Source: Wukongibacter sp050859025
Lineage (GTDB): Bacteria > Bacillota > Clostridia > Peptostreptococcales > Caminicellaceae
Direction of reading: 5' to 3'
DNA: 64,000 nucleotides
Assembly: GCF_050859025.1 (NCBI RefSeq)
Contig: NZ_CP138200.1
Span: 186,001 to 250,000 of the forward strand
Made by a program: the position numbers and the translations under genes. Shown here piece by piece: positions 52,041 through 60,640 of the stretch. How positions within the stretch are numbered: the first letter of the stretch is position 1; every line of letters begins with the position of its first letter. The notes beneath the pieces were generated by a model that saw only the letters and a list, made by a program, of their open reading frames with translations, did not search any database and was not told the DNA's origin.

Positions 52041-52142
52041 TATAGAACGCACTTATAAATCTACATTTTGATTTCTTGAATAGCCAACGTTTCAAGGCTT
52101 TTCAAGGAATCAAAATGTAAAAGATTTATTGCGATTTCTATA
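52041..52142 (+). repeat. Family A palindromic repeat, copy 5
   Basis: A 102-bp copy, TATAGAACGCACTTATAAATC.. to ..GCGATTTCTATA, in the same orientation as copy 1, about 75 bp before the decarboxylase gene. Confidence 0.8.
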
Positions 52143-52218
52143 GTGAAAAAATATTTTGAGACCATTTTAGCTGGAAGATATTTGTGTAAGTTTCTATTTA
52201 ACCTTAATAAAGAAGGAT

Positions 52219-53685
52219 GTGGTTGAAATTATACTGCTAAATCAAAATCGAGCACCCCTATTTGAAGCAATGAAGGAATACCATGAAAAAGATGTTGTTC
52301 CCTTTGATGTTCCGGGACATAAACATGGGCTGGGGATCAGGGAAATGACAGATTGTTTTGGTAATACCATGCTTGAACTAGATGTTAATGCTATGAAATG
52401 TCTTGATAACATATGTAACCCAATAGGAGTAATAAAGGAAGCTGAGGAGCTTGCCGCCAAAGCCTATGGAGCCAAGCATGCATTTTTCCTTGTAAATGGA
52501 ACTACTTCTGGGGTACAAACTATGATTATGAGCCTTTGTAGTCCGGGAGATAAGATAATTCTTCCCCGTAATGCCCATAAATCTGCAACTACGGCTCTAA
52601 TATTAAGTGGTGCTGTTCCAGTATATATTCAGCCAGAGGTAAATGAAGAACTAGGTATTGCTATGGGTGTAAGCCTAGATGAAGTAAAAATGGCAATAGC
52701 AGATCACCCAGATGCTAAAGCAATATTTTTGATTAATCCAACGTACTATGGAGCAACCTCTGATTTGAAATCAATTGTGCATATTGCCCATGAAAATGGT
52801 ATGGCTGTCCTAGTTGACGAAGCCCACGGTGCCCATATGAGGTTTCATGAAGATTTACCGCTAGAGGCTATGGATGTTGGAGTAGATATGTGTGCCGTTA
52901 GTACACACAAGACAGGAGGATCACTTACGCAGAGTTCTTTACTTTTATTAAATGAAGGCTTTGTTGATGAAAAAACAGTAAAGACTACTCTTAATCTCAC
53001 ACAGACAACAAGTGCATCATATTTGCTTATGGGAAGTATAGATCTTGCCAGAAAACAGCTTGCTACTATAGGTAATGAACTTCTGGAGAAAGTATTAAGG
53101 TTGTCTAGATGGGCAAGGGATGAAATAAATAAGATACCGGGGCTATATGCCTTTGGAAAAGAACTTATAGGAACTCCAGGAGTCTCTAATTTCGATGAAA
53201 CAAAACTGGGAGTAAACGTAAAAAGACTAGGACTAACTGGATTTGAAGTTTATGATATCCTAAGGGATGACTATAATATTCAGACTGAACTAGGAGATAT
53301 GTATAATATACTAGCAATTGTAAGTTTAGGTGATACCGATGAGTCCCTTGTGGCCTTAGTAAATGCACTAAAGGATATCGCAGAAAATTATAAAACAGGC
53401 AGAGAAATTAAAGGTAAAAGAGAGGTCTTAAAGAATCCTGAGGTAATAGTTTCACCTAGAGATGCCTATTACAGTAGAAAGAAAAAAATAAAACTTGATG
53501 AGGCCGAGGGACAAGTCAGCGGAGAGTCGATTATGGCCTATCCTCCAGGGATTCCAGTTGTTACGCCGGGAGAACGTATAACTAGAGAAATGATAGAGTA
53601 TGTAAATAGATTAAAGGAACAGCACAGTTTACTTCAGGGGACAGAAGATTCATATGTCGAGTATATAAAGGTTCTAGGAGTTTAA
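52219..53685 (+). CDS. Orn/Lys/Arg decarboxylase-family PLP enzyme (arginine decarboxylase-like)
   Basis: A 488-residue fold-type I PLP enzyme of the SpeA/YaaO-type decarboxylase family. PFDVPGHKHG (about 31-40), NGTTSGVQTMI (about 94-104), DEAHGAHMRF (about 197-206) and the PLP lysine in STHKTGGSLTQSS (about 230) are the hallmarks. It lacks the N-terminal response-regulator wing domain of the E. coli enzymes, as usual in Firmicutes. Substrate could be arginine, lysine or ornithine. GTG start with AGAAGGA close upstream. Confidence 0.9.
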   Translation: MVEIILLNQNRAPLFEAMKEYHEKDVVPFDVPGHKHGLGIREMTDCFGNTMLELDVNAMKCLDNICNPIGVIKEAEELAAKAYGAKHAFFLVNGTTSGVQTMIMSLCSPGDKIILPRNAHKSATTALILSGAVPVYIQPEVNEELGIAMGVSLDEVKMAIADHPDAKAIFLINPTYYGATSDLKSIVHIAHENGMAVLVDEAHGAHMRFHEDLPLEAMDVGVDMCAVSTHKTGGSLTQSSLLLLNEGFVDEKTVKTTLNLTQTTSASYLLMGSIDLARKQLATIGNELLEKVLRLSRWARDEINKIPGLYAFGKELIGTPGVSNFDETKLGVNVKRLGLTGFEVYDILRDDYNIQTELGDMYNILAIVSLGDTDESLVALVNALKDIAENYKTGREIKGKREVLKNPEVIVSPRDAYYSRKKKIKLDEAEGQVSGESIMAYPPGIPVVTPGERITREMIEYVNRLKEQHSLLQGTEDSYVEYIKVLGV

Positions 53686-53750
53686 AACCGTTAAATGATG
53701 ATTTTTCAGTTCAAAGTAATAAGCTGTAAGCCTTAGATTATTATGTAAGA

Positions 53751-53792
53751 AGTGAAAGCAGTTAGAATGTTCAACTGTTTTCACTTTTTTTG
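53751..53792 (+). terminator. Intrinsic terminator
   Basis: AGTGAAAGCAGTT pairs with AACTGTTTTCACT (one mismatch) and is followed by seven Ts. Confidence 0.9.
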
Positions 53793-53965
53793 TTTATTAA
53801 TGCTTTAGAGAATAACCTAAACCTAAAAAGGTAACACCGTAAGTTGCATACCATTAAATTGAAATTTAGTAAATCTTAAAGTATTCTTCTAACTATTTCA
53901 TATGTAAAAAAGAATAATTATAAATCATACTGACAATCATAATATTAAATTATGGCTTAAAAAGA

Positions 53966-54069
53966 TATAGGGATTTAAATAGAGACTTTAATTTATACAT
54001 GTCCAAAACTCTCAGAAATACTGAGTATTTGTACATGTATAAATTAAGTTCTACTATTTGAACCCTATA
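53966..54069 (+). repeat. Family B palindromic repeat, copy 2
   Basis: A 104-bp copy with about 90 percent identity to 7576-7679 by eye. It lies in the gap between the decarboxylase and the orphan gene at 54244. The rest of this gap holds no gene that I can see. Confidence 0.8.
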
Positions 54070-54243
54070 CAGGTAACCAATTTTAAAAGGCCTATAAAAT
54101 ACATAAGTTCTTATAAAATATAGGAAATTATAAACATTTAAAGTTGTAGATATATAATTTCCATTATGTGCTTTAAAAAATTCAACATTGAAAATCTTTA
54201 TTAAGAAACTTTTTTATAGAAATCTCAAAATGGAGGAGTATTT

Positions 54244-54705
54244 ATGGAAAAACTTACAATATATTCACAAGGTAGATATGTTGAAGTTGACAGCGAAGAT
54301 ATAAAAAATATCATAGAAAGCTTTGATGGTGTTGGAGAGGTTAGAAATATAAGTAATACTGTAGGAAATGGGGTAATGTGCTTTGACGTGAGCCTTACTA
54401 GCGATTATGTAGGAGAGCTACTGCAAAATGAAGTGGAAGATATTGATTATTCTTCCGATGAAGAACAGGAAGCAATACTGTTTGAACAGGCAGAATACAT
54501 AAGTGACGCCTTAATAGATAATATTAAAGAGTTTATAGAAAGTAGATATAGCTTAAGCAATTTTCATGGAGCCTATGATATATATAGGGCAAGTATAGAG
54601 GAGGGAATAGGAATCACATTTACATTATCCTTTGGTGAAGTAAAGCATGGAGGGCTTTATAAATTAGCAAGCAGTATAAATGATGGAAAAAACGAATTTA
54701 GATAG
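54244..54705 (+). CDS. Hypothetical acidic protein
   Basis: A 153-residue acidic soluble protein (EKLTIYSQGRYVEVDSEDIKNI at the start; GIGITFTLSFGEVKHGGLYK near the end). No signal, membrane segment or known motif. GGAGGAG precedes the ATG. It is followed by a terminator, so it is transcribed alone. Confidence 0.5.
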   Translation: MEKLTIYSQGRYVEVDSEDIKNIIESFDGVGEVRNISNTVGNGVMCFDVSLTSDYVGELLQNEVEDIDYSSDEEQEAILFEQAEYISDALIDNIKEFIESRYSLSNFHGAYDIYRASIEEGIGITFTLSFGEVKHGGLYKLASSINDGKNEFR

Positions 54706-54733
54706 GCTTTGTATAAGTCATATTATATTTTGG

Positions 54734-54786
54734 GAATGGTGTTGTCTCATAAAGGAGTTTCAGGAGACAGCATCATTATTTTTTTT
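54734..54786 (+). terminator. Intrinsic terminator
   Basis: AATGGTGTTGTCTC pairs with GAGACAGCATCATT around a 15-base loop, followed by a run of Ts. The inner TCTCATAAAGGAG resembles family C. Confidence 0.85.
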
Positions 54787-54902
54787 GAATATTCTTTAAT
54801 CAGTATAGAAAATCCTAAATATTAATAGATCAATATAATATAATTACAATATATAATATTGCACTTGCTTGAATATTTATAAAAATAGGGGGGATGAAAT
54901 TG

Positions 54903-56606
54903 ATGGAAATACAAAGCATAGGAAGATTTTTAACTGAGTATATTGATAGGATTATAATTTTAAACGAGAATGAGGGAATTGTATGGGTTAGTGCAGGGGC
55001 CGATCAAATATATAACCAAAAGAATATGATGCAATATAGATTGAATGACTTGTTTCCAGTGACCTTAAATGAAATTATAAATAAAAGTAAAATCATAAAA
55101 ACACCCTATGGGAAAAAGTACAGCATGAAGGCAAGGGAAATAATTGTAGAAGACAAGAAATATTTTTTTGTGTTTATAGAAGACTTAGAAGATTTTACTA
55201 ATGAAAAGACAATGCTGTATTGTCTAAAGAAAATACTAGCTTCGATTAATGATGGGATTATTATGAGCGATTCAGATGGGAAAATTATTTTATATAATGA
55301 GGCACAGGAGAAGCTTGAGGAGCTGTCGGCTGACAGCATAGTTGGAAAATATTTATGGGAGGCTTACAACTATAAAGCTGTAGAAATGTCTGAGCATCAA
55401 AAAGTATATAAAACAGGAGTTCCTATTGTAAATAAATATAGGGCACATGCTTATTCCGATGGAGTTCCTAAATATTTGTCCTATAGTACATATCCGATTG
55501 AAAAGGATGGAGAAATTATAGCGGTATATTCCGTCAGTGAGAATGAGACCATGTTAAAAGCCCTATTATCAGAAACAATGGAACTAAAGCGAAAGCTGCT
55601 TAGCAAGGCTAAGTCAAAGGAACCTCAGAAAAACAATGGGACAACCTATGGATTTTCCGATATTGTAGGCGATAGTGAAGAGGTGCGGAGGGTAATAAAG
55701 GAAGCACAGACCATTGCATTACTAGAAAGTAATGTACTAATTGTTGGAGAAACGGGAACAGGAAAGGAAGTTTTTGCCCAAAGCATTCATAATCTTGGCA
55801 AGAACAGCGAGGAGCCCTTTGTAGCCATTAATTGTGCTGCAATTCCAGAAAATCTTCTTGAAAGCATTCTATTTGGTACAACTAAGGGATCATATACAGG
55901 AGCAGTAGATCAAGTTGGATTATTTAAAGAGGCTAAAGGAGGAACCCTATTTTTAGATGAACTGAATTCTATGCCCATAACTATGCAGACAAAGCTACTG
56001 AGGGTTTTACAGGAAAGAAGAGTAAGAAGGGTAGGTGGATTAGCTACAGAGCCGATATACTGTAGAGTAATCTGTGCCGTCAATGAAGATCCACAGGAGA
56101 TTGTTAAACAAGGTAAGCTAAGACAGGATCTTTTCTTTCGTATTGCTAGTTTTTGTTTATATATTCCTCCACTTAGGGAAAGAGCACAGGACATACTTAG
56201 CTTAAGCAGTTATTTTATTAATAAGTTTAACAGAATCCTTAGTAAGAGAGTCAAAAGCTTTTCAAGAGAACTAAAAGAGGTGATGTTATCCTACAGCTGG
56301 CCGGGAAATGTAAGAGAATTGGAAAATGCTATTGAGAACCTTATGATAAGAGTAGGAGAAAAGGAAAAGGAGCTGAGGATTGAGCATCTACCTCAATATA
56401 TAAAGACGACAATCATTGGTGAAAACGCATCGAGAATAATCAGGAAAAAGGAAAGCTCATTACCTGAAACCCTCAGAGATATTGAAAAGAGAATTATAAT
56501 TGAAAGCTTAGATAAAAATGAATGGAATATAAGCAAAACATCAAGGGATCTAGGAATTATTCGTCAGAGCCTATTATACCGCATGAAAAAACTTAATATA
56601 AGCTGA
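54903..56606 (+). CDS. Sigma-54-dependent activator with PAS domain, probable hut regulator
   Basis: A 567-residue enhancer-binding protein. An N-terminal PAS-type sensing region (about 1-220, with a second PAS near 105-215) is followed by an AAA+ domain: Walker A GETGTGKEVFAQ (about 280), a GSYTGA loop in place of GAFTGA, and Walker B GGTLFLDELNSM. The C-terminus is a Fis-type helix-turn-helix (NISKTSRDLGIIRQSLLYRMKKL). I start at ATG 54903, nine bases after GGGGGG; an ATG at 54894 abuts that site. It directly precedes a sigma-54 promoter and the hut genes. Confidence 0.92.
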   Translation: MEIQSIGRFLTEYIDRIIILNENEGIVWVSAGADQIYNQKNMMQYRLNDLFPVTLNEIINKSKIIKTPYGKKYSMKAREIIVEDKKYFFVFIEDLEDFTNEKTMLYCLKKILASINDGIIMSDSDGKIILYNEAQEKLEELSADSIVGKYLWEAYNYKAVEMSEHQKVYKTGVPIVNKYRAHAYSDGVPKYLSYSTYPIEKDGEIIAVYSVSENETMLKALLSETMELKRKLLSKAKSKEPQKNNGTTYGFSDIVGDSEEVRRVIKEAQTIALLESNVLIVGETGTGKEVFAQSIHNLGKNSEEPFVAINCAAIPENLLESILFGTTKGSYTGAVDQVGLFKEAKGGTLFLDELNSMPITMQTKLLRVLQERRVRRVGGLATEPIYCRVICAVNEDPQEIVKQGKLRQDLFFRIASFCLYIPPLRERAQDILSLSSYFINKFNRILSKRVKSFSRELKEVMLSYSWPGNVRELENAIENLMIRVGEKEKELRIEHLPQYIKTTIIGENASRIIRKKESSLPETLRDIEKRIIIESLDKNEWNISKTSRDLGIIRQSLLYRMKKLNIS

Positions 56607-56609
56607 GTC

Positions 56610-56689
56610 GTATAAAAACTATACACCTGTAGAAATTTTCATTTCTATCAAAGCTAGGTGGTTTGAGGTGTGTGTATAAAATTTATACA
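56610..56689. promoter_or_regulatory. Pair of activator-binding-type dyads upstream of hutU
   Basis: GTATAAAAACTATAC (56610-56624) and TGTATAAAATTTATACA (56673-56689) share a GTATAAAA/TATAC core. They lie 100-180 bp upstream of the sigma-54 promoter, the usual place for enhancer sites. Confidence 0.6.
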
Positions 56690-56788
56690 ATATACAAAGA
56701 AAATATTTAGAGGAATGATGTATTAATAAAAATTATCTAACTGAGTATCTAACACATTTTAAGAAGACACAGAAGAGTAATAATAAAC

Positions 56789-56805
56789 TTGGCATGCCCC
56801 TTGCT
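56789..56805 (+). promoter_or_regulatory. Sigma-54 (-24/-12) promoter of the hut genes
   Basis: TTGGCATGCCCCTTGCT fits the TGGCAC-N5-TTGCW consensus; GG (56791-56792) and GC (56803-56804) are exactly ten bases apart. It lies about 50 bp before hutU. Confidence 0.88.
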
Positions 56806-56851
56806 AATAATATAGGTAAGTTCAAATTAAAGATTAAAGGGGGAGAAATAT

Positions 56852-58561
56852 ATGTCAAAACCAGAAATACTTTATGAAGTAAAGGCACAAAGAGGAGATA
56901 CTCTAAGATGTAAGGGCTGGAAGCAAGAAACAATACTTAGAATGCTCGAAAACAACATGGAAAATGCAGAGATACCAGAACTGCTTGTTATTTATGGAGG
57001 GAACGGAAAATGTGCAAGAAACTGGGAATCATACCATGCTATAGTAAAATCCCTAAAGGAATTAGAGGATGATGAAACACTTGTAGTACAATCAGGAATG
57101 CCAGTGGCAGTCTTTAAGACTCATAAATTAGCACCGACAGTAGTAATGGCAACAACAAATATAATGAAAGCAGACTGGGAGACCTTCTATGATCTACAGG
57201 ACAAAAACCTTACAATGTTTGCCCAATATACGGCAGCTCCGTGGGAGTACATAGGAACACAGGGTGTAATTGAAGGAACCTTTGAGACATTATCTGCAAT
57301 AGCATTGAAGAAATTTAATAATGATCTTACTGGTAAAATCTATTTGACTGCAGGGGCAGGAGGAATGGGTGGAAACCAAAGCTGGGCAATGAAGATGCAC
57401 GGAGGAGTTGCTATTATAGTAGATGCAGATGAACGAGTTATCAAAAGACGTATAGAAAAGAATTATTTAGATCAGATGGTATATTCACTAGATGAAGCAA
57501 TTGAAATAGCACAGAAGGCAATAGCTGACAATAAGCCTACATCTGTTGCAGTAGTAGGAAATGCAGCCGATGTATACGAAGAAGCATTAGAAAAGGGATT
57601 CTTACCAGATATCGTAAGCGAAATGTGCCCATGCCATGACCCAATCTCATACATACCATCGGGATACACTGGAGAAGCAGCTGACGAGTATCGGACAAGG
57701 GATCGCAGTGGATATCTAAAAGATGCAAGAGAAACGATGAAGAGACAATTAGCAGCGATGATAGAGCTTTCAAAAAGGGGCGCAGAAGTATTCGAATACG
57801 GAACAAGTATAAGAAAAGAGTGTATGGACGCAGGTATGCCCAAGGAAGAGGCAATGCAGATACCAGGATTCGTAGCTGAATATATAAGACCTCTATTCTG
57901 TGAAGGTCGTGGACCATTTAGATGGACTTGTATATCAGGAGATCCAGAGGATCTAAGAAAGACAGATGATTTAGCACTAGAGATTTGTAAAGGAGACCCA
58001 TTGGTAGAAAGGTGGATAAAGCTAGCTCGCAAAAACCTTCCAATAGAAGGATTACCAGCAAGGATTTGCTACATGGGATTCGGACAAAGAAAGAGATTTG
58101 CACTTGCAGTAAACGAATTAATTAAGAAGGGCGAGCTTAAGGGACCAGTAGCCTTTTCAAGGGATAATCTAGATTCTGGATCAATAGTGAATCCAACCTT
58201 CGAGTCAGAAAACATGAAGGATGGAGGAGATTTAATTTCTGACTGGCCATATCTAAATGCTCTGCTAAACTGTGCAGGGATGTGTGACCTTATAGCGATT
58301 CAAGCCAACTATTCGATGGGAGAAGCAGTTCATACAGGAGTAACAATGATAGCCGATGGAACTGAGATTGCAGAGGTTAGACTAGAGGCATGTATGACAG
58401 TAGACTCAGGAATAGGAGTAGTAAGGCACGCCCAAGCGGGATATGAAATAGCAAGAGATGTTGCCAATGGTAAGGGCAAGCTAACAGATGAAAGTATCAA
58501 AGTCCCACTATGGTGGACACCTAAGGCAACCTTTGGTCCCGACGGAAAAGCACCTCGTTAG
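56852..58561 (+). CDS. hutU: Urocanate hydratase
   Basis: Second enzyme of histidine breakdown: adds water to urocanate to give 4-imidazolone-5-propionate, with NAD+ as a tightly bound electrophile. The 569-residue protein is of normal length. The start region has VYGGNGKCARNWESYHAIV-like sequence (YGGNGKCARNW), the nucleotide motif TAGAGGMGGNQSWAMKMHGG (about 171-190), and conserved SEMCPCHDP and PARICYMGFGQRKRFALAVNE. GGGGGAG precedes the ATG. It is the first gene after the sigma-54 promoter. Confidence 0.96.
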   Translation: MSKPEILYEVKAQRGDTLRCKGWKQETILRMLENNMENAEIPELLVIYGGNGKCARNWESYHAIVKSLKELEDDETLVVQSGMPVAVFKTHKLAPTVVMATTNIMKADWETFYDLQDKNLTMFAQYTAAPWEYIGTQGVIEGTFETLSAIALKKFNNDLTGKIYLTAGAGGMGGNQSWAMKMHGGVAIIVDADERVIKRRIEKNYLDQMVYSLDEAIEIAQKAIADNKPTSVAVVGNAADVYEEALEKGFLPDIVSEMCPCHDPISYIPSGYTGEAADEYRTRDRSGYLKDARETMKRQLAAMIELSKRGAEVFEYGTSIRKECMDAGMPKEEAMQIPGFVAEYIRPLFCEGRGPFRWTCISGDPEDLRKTDDLALEICKGDPLVERWIKLARKNLPIEGLPARICYMGFGQRKRFALAVNELIKKGELKGPVAFSRDNLDSGSIVNPTFESENMKDGGDLISDWPYLNALLNCAGMCDLIAIQANYSMGEAVHTGVTMIADGTEIAEVRLEACMTVDSGIGVVRHAQAGYEIARDVANGKGKLTDESIKVPLWWTPKATFGPDGKAPR

Positions 58562-58594
58562 AATATGTAAAAGTAAATAATTGTTGACATAAAG

Positions 58595-58642
58595 CTTGTG
58601 CCTTACATTAGACTTTACAATGGACAATTGTAAGGTGCAGGC
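58595..58642 (+). terminator. Hairpin after hutU
   Basis: TGTGCCTTACA pairs with TGTAAGGTGCA around a 22-base loop. A T-run is weak (GGCTAATTTTA). It may attenuate rather than stop transcription into the permease gene. Confidence 0.6.
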
Positions 58643-58701
58643 TAATTTTAGTATCTAGATAGAAAGAACCATATTTACTATCCTAATCACCGCACCAATT
58701 A

Positions 58702-58805
58702 TATAGGGTTCAAATAGTAGAACTTAATTTATACATGTACAAATACTCAGTGTTTCTGAGAGTTTTGGACATGTATAAATTAAAGTCTCTACTTGAATCC
58801 CTATA
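58702..58805 (-). repeat. Family B palindromic repeat, copy 3 (inverted)
   Basis: A 104-bp copy in reverse orientation to copies 1 and 2. It ends exactly where a family D element begins, so two mobile palindromes are joined here inside the hut region. Confidence 0.8.
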
Positions 58806-58902
58806 GTAATGCTACCTTAGAACTAAAAATAAATTTTGCTGAAATAATGAACACTTCTACATTCTTATCAGTGAAATTTATTTATCCTTGAAGTAGCATT
58901 AC
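58806..58902 (+). repeat. Family D palindromic repeat, copy 2
   Basis: GTAATGCTACCTTAGAACTA at the left pairs with the right end (CCTTGAAGTAGCATTAC). It has the same layout as 33822-33916. It abuts the family B copy without spacer. Confidence 0.7.
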
Positions 58903-59046
58903 TTTGCCCATCTAATCCTATAGACTAAAACTAAAAGTTATAATCATTTATTGTGAATTCACATTATAGGTGGCCACCTAATAAAAAGCAATCCCAAGCT
59001 CAATAAGTTATTTAAATATAGTAATTAGCTATATGCAAAAAAATTA

Positions 59047-59095
59047 TAAGGAGGTGGATATCCTGGTTTGCAGACTGAGATTATTAGGATACCAC
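59047..59095 (+). other. Ribosome-binding-like site and hairpin before the permease gene
   Basis: AAGGAGGTG is followed not by a long gene but by a hairpin (GTGG-TATCCT with AGGATA-CCAC) and an 18-codon frame from a TTG (59068-59124). A short leader peptide or relic is possible; the permease itself starts about 80 bp later. Confidence 0.35.
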
Positions 59096-59170
59096 TAGGG
59101 ATTAAACATAAAAAAGCTAATTAATTATACAAAACTATATTGTATGGATGTTTTCAGGCCAGGATTATTT

Positions 59171-60478
59171 ATGATATTACTAAATCCTGTTGTGTTGTCG
59201 GTTATTGTAATGACGGTTTTATGTCTATTAAAGATTGACGTGATTATTTCCTTGATAGTTGCAGGGCTTGTAGGTGGATTTTCAGCTGGAATGTCTATTG
59301 GGGATACTATGGGAGTACTGGTAGGTGGAATGGGTGGAAATGCTGAAACTGCCTTAAGCTATATATTGCTGGGGGCATTAGCCGCGGCAATTGCTAAGAC
59401 CGGTGCTGCAGATATATTGACAATGAAAATTTCTAAAATCATCAAGGGTAAAGGTATAGTACTATTGGTTGTTATAGCATTTGTTGCATGCTTATCGGGG
59501 ACGGTTATACCTGTTCATATTGCCTTCATTCCGATTCTTATACCACCGCTTTTACCACTTATGAGCAAAATGAAGATGGATAGAAGGGCGGCTGCTTCAG
59601 CCTTAGCCTTTGGACTAAAGGCCCCCTATATAACCTTACCAGTTGGATATGGATTAATATATCATAACATAATTAGAGATCAAATGGGGCTAAGTGGAAT
59701 GGAGATAACCACCAGTATGGTTTGGAGATCCAATTGGGTAGCAGGTCTTGCTATGCTTGTGGGATTTATCATTGCATTGTTTGTATATAGAAAGCCTAGA
59801 GAATATAAGATTATCGATAGTGCCGAATCAGAAATAGTAGTAGCATCGGAGGATATAGTGGTAACAAAAAAACATTATGCAACATTGATAGCGGGTATAG
59901 CTGCATTGACAGTTCAATTAAAATTTGGATCAATGCCCCTTGGAGCATTAGCGGGTATCACAATTATGTTGATTTCTCGTGCTATTAAAATCGGTGATAT
60001 GGTAGAGCTTATGAAGGACGGAATTAAATTAATGGGATTTATAGCATTCGTTATGCTTGTTGCATCTGGATATGCTGCTGTTATGAGAGAAACCGGTGGA
60101 ATACAGTCTCTTGTAGATGCAGCCGCAAATATAATGGCTGGAAGTAAATTTATTGCGGCTACTGTTATGATCCTATTAGGACTTATTATAACAATGGGAA
60201 TAGGAACATCCTTTGGAACAGTACCTATTATAGCAGCAATATATGTTCCTTTGGCATTGGCTATAGGGTTTAGTCCAAAGGCTACTATTCTCTTGATAGC
60301 TGTTGCAGCAGCATTAGGAGATGCTGGTTCACCGGCTTCTGATACAACCCTAGGACCTACAGCTGGTTTAAATGCCGACGGTCAGCATGATCATATTTGG
60401 GACACATGTGTACCGACCTTTTTATGCTATAATATACCACTTATAGTATTTGGTATTATAGGTGCTATGATTTTCTAG
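59171..60478 (+). CDS. YuiF-type Na+/H+ antiporter family permease, probable histidine transporter
   Basis: A 435-residue integral membrane protein with about 12 hydrophobic segments. Glycine-rich motifs GLVGGFSAGMSIGDTMGVLVGGMGG (about 28-53), SGTVIPVHIAFIPILIPPLLP and the closing ALGDAGSPASDTTLGPTAGLNADGQHDHIWDTC are typical of the YuiF-like family often placed in hut loci. I start at ATG 59171 (AGGA six bases before); an ATG 27 bp upstream lacks a ribosome site. Histidine or urocanate as substrate is inferred from context. Confidence 0.85.
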   Translation: MILLNPVVLSVIVMTVLCLLKIDVIISLIVAGLVGGFSAGMSIGDTMGVLVGGMGGNAETALSYILLGALAAAIAKTGAADILTMKISKIIKGKGIVLLVVIAFVACLSGTVIPVHIAFIPILIPPLLPLMSKMKMDRRAAASALAFGLKAPYITLPVGYGLIYHNIIRDQMGLSGMEITTSMVWRSNWVAGLAMLVGFIIALFVYRKPREYKIIDSAESEIVVASEDIVVTKKHYATLIAGIAALTVQLKFGSMPLGALAGITIMLISRAIKIGDMVELMKDGIKLMGFIAFVMLVASGYAAVMRETGGIQSLVDAAANIMAGSKFIAATVMILLGLIITMGIGTSFGTVPIIAAIYVPLALAIGFSPKATILLIAVAAALGDAGSPASDTTLGPTAGLNADGQHDHIWDTCVPTFLCYNIPLIVFGIIGAMIF

Positions 60479-60530
60479 AGCTAAGGATGTGACTTGCAAA
60501 CCTATTACAATTTATTAAATTCAATATTAA

Positions 60531-60608
60531 AGAGAGGTTCATATATATTGAGCTGCTGGTGAAAGCCCCATAGTAATCCAATCTATGAACCTCCCTTATA
60601 TATTTTTA
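60531..60608 (+). promoter_or_regulatory. Structured leader or attenuator upstream of hutH
   Basis: GAGGTTCATA (60534-60543) pairs perfectly with TATGAACCTC (60584-60593) and encloses 40 bases with inner ATTG/CAAT and GCTG-type pairings. CCTTATATATTTTT follows. This could be a terminator-like element or an RNA sensor; I could not match a known riboswitch. Confidence 0.45.
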
Positions 60609-60640
60609 AGAAAAGAACATTATTTTAAGGGGGAGAGTCT

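Noticed and set aside
57472..58103. Minus-strand reading frames inside hutU
   Set aside because: They overlap a clearly conserved enzyme gene and have no initiation signals.
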